From Butyricimonas faecalis (GTDB lineage: Bacteria > Bacteroidota > Bacteroidia > Bacteroidales > Marinifilaceae), in NCBI RefSeq assembly GCF_003991565.1, contig NZ_CP032819.1, forward strand, positions 4,402,001 to 4,466,000: DNA of 64,000 nucleotides. Reading direction: 5' to 3'. Below, in pieces: positions 62,902 through 64,000 of the stretch. The notes under the pieces were generated by a model that had not been told where the DNA came from, did not search any database, and worked only from the letters and a program-made list of their open reading frames with translations. Every line of letters starts with the position of its first letter. Within the stretch, counting starts at the first letter, position 1. Made by a program: the position numbers and the translations under genes.

Positions 62902-64000
62902 TTATTTTTTGATCGTGTTTTTGTAATGAGTGTAGTTTTCTATGATGTTGTTGACGAAGTTGAATGTTTGTTTTCCGTCACAATAGCCGGAGCGGGCAAC
63001 AGAATCCCGGTATATTTCCGGTTGGGATTTGTGGAGTATGAAATAATCCACGTTGTTATTCCAAACTTTTGGATTTTTCCCGTATGATTCGGCTAACCGG
63101 ATGGCATCGAGCACGTGGCCCAAGCCGGCATTATAAGCGGCTAGCGTGAATTTAATCTGTTCCAACGTGTCGAGTTCGAACTTGTTGAATTTGTTTTCCA
63201 AATATTTTAGATAGTATGCCCCGACGTGAATGTTGTCTTGGGGTTCTTCGTATGCCTCGAATCCCAGTTCCAGGGAAGTTTCCGGCATCACTTGCATCAG
63301 ACCGACGGCCCCGAGATGGGAGGTGGCTTCCGGGTCGAATCCGGATTCCTGGTAGATAACGGCTGCCAACAGACGCCAGTCCCAACCGATTGCTTGGGCT
63401 TCTTTTTTGATGATCGGGTCAAAGCTGGAGATAACTCCATTTTTTAATTTGTAGTATTTGGAGTTGTGTAGTGACGTGATGTAACTGTTCTTGTAATAGC
63501 GATTGTACAGGACATTTAATGTCCCGCTTTTTTTTATTGCACCCAGCCAGTTATTGATTTCCTCGTTCAGTAGTGTCGCCTTTTTCGTGATGGCCCAGGC
63601 CACGGGGTTCTCGGGGGATAATTGGAGGGAGTAATCAATGTGTTTCATGTATTGGGAGGCAATCTGGGCGATGTTTTTGTCGATTACGGTGTAGGGAATT
63701 TCCCCGTTTTCTATTTTTAATAGAATATCCTCGAATGTGACGTCTTCCAGTTCGGTAATTTTTAAATTCAGTTGCAGGGAATCATTTAAGTGTTGCAGGA
63801 ATCTTGTGGGGGAGGTACCTTCCTGTAAAAAAATCTCTTTGTTCTTTAAGTCTTCAATCGATTGGAGGAGGGTGTCTGATTTATATTGAACCAGTACTTG
63901 GCTGGTTGTAAACAAGGGGAGACAGAATCGTACATCTTCCTTGCGGGCATCCGTGACGGAAAGACTCATGGCGATCAAGTCATACTTGTTGTCATTTAAT
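62902..64000 (-). CDS. MltF-like lytic transglycosylase, 5' end outside window
   Basis: At least 366 residues; the frame is open to the window end, so the start and signal peptide lie beyond 64000. The N-terminal visible part is a solute-binding-protein-3-like domain ('DVRFCLPLFTTSQVLVQYKSD', 'KNKEIFLQEGTSPTRFLQ'), and the C-terminal part is an SLT domain with catalytic Glu in 'LAAVIYQESGFDPEATSHLG', then 'GAVGLMQVMPET' and 'TLAAYNAGLGHVLDAI'. This SBP_bac_3-SLT layout is that of MltF, a peptidoglycan lytic transglycosylase. It is a second transglycosylase near the MltD-like one at 58567. Confidence 0.92.
   Translation of the reverse strand, partial: LNDNKYDLIAMSLSVTDARKEDVRFCLPLFTTSQVLVQYKSDTLLQSIEDLKNKEIFLQEGTSPTRFLQHLNDSLQLNLKITELEDVTFEDILLKIENGEIPYTVIDKNIAQIASQYMKHIDYSLQLSPENPVAWAITKKATLLNEEINNWLGAIKKSGTLNVLYNRYYKNSYITSLHNSKYYKLKNGVISSFDPIIKKEAQAIGWDWRLLAAVIYQESGFDPEATSHLGAVGLMQVMPETSLELGFEAYEEPQDNIHVGAYYLKYLENKFNKFELDTLEQIKFTLAAYNAGLGHVLDAIRLAESYGKNPKVWNNNVDYFILHKSQPEIYRDSVARSGYCDGKQTFNFVNNIIENYTHYKNTIKK

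Overview
The window comes from a Bacteroidota (order Bacteroidales) chromosome. The evidence is four SusC/SusD-type loci (one cut by the window edge), ECF sigma/FecR pairs, promoters of the TTG-N19/20-TAnnTTTG type, signal-peptide and lipobox patterns of this phylum, and an IntDOT-like integrase. The mix of many TlpA-type thioredoxins, FecR-controlled SusCD loci and a HydG homologue would fit an Odoribacteraceae member such as Butyricimonas, but that is an inference.

Layout. Locus A (1-3260): 3' end of a SusD, then a DUF4843 lipoprotein and a PKD-like lipoprotein. Locus B (3364-15877): ECF sigma facing away from FecR, SusC with an STN domain, SusD, DUF4843, PKD-like, a strong hairpin, then TlpA, TlpA, a large secreted protein that may be a degenerate C25-like peptidase, and a third TlpA. 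A broken AAA/DUF4143 ATPase gene follows. Housekeeping block (16943-26762): recR, recJ, lysS, gpsA, a nucleoside-recognition membrane protein, a GNAT-like protein, mnmA, tRNA-Trp and gph. Locus C (26826-42010): sigma, FecR, a frameshifted SusC, SusD, an unknown lipoprotein, a structured intergenic hairpin, two TlpA proteins, a thioredoxin-fold protein without cysteines, a lipoprotein amidohydrolase and a HEIGH metalloprotease. Mobile region (about 42.5-48.5 kb, all on the minus strand): AlkD-like and AlkA-like repair genes, an SMR exporter, a Crp/Fnr regulator, a 5'-truncated MobV relaxase, a small regulator and a tyrosine recombinase. A structured RNA candidate lies at 48606-48793. Locus D (49129-56760): SusC without STN and without adjacent sigma/FecR, SusD, an unknown lipoprotein, a terminator and a large thioredoxin protein. 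Final block (56839-64000): uridine kinase, MltD-like transglycosylase, GatB/YqeY, HydG with an altered C-terminal cysteine motif, an unknown protein and a partial MltF-like transglycosylase.

How the genes may work together. None of the SusCD loci carries a recognisable glycoside hydrolase. The accessory genes are instead secreted thioredoxins (seven), a metalloprotease, an amidohydrolase of the prolidase-like type and a possible gingipain-fold protein. This suggests acquisition of peptides or disulphide-containing proteins, in the manner of RagAB-type peptide importers. In the three loci with a visible thioredoxin block, a hairpin separates the SusCD-lipoprotein block from that block, which suggests uncoupled expression of importer and reductase modules. 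Loci A/B and C/D look like two paralogous pairs.
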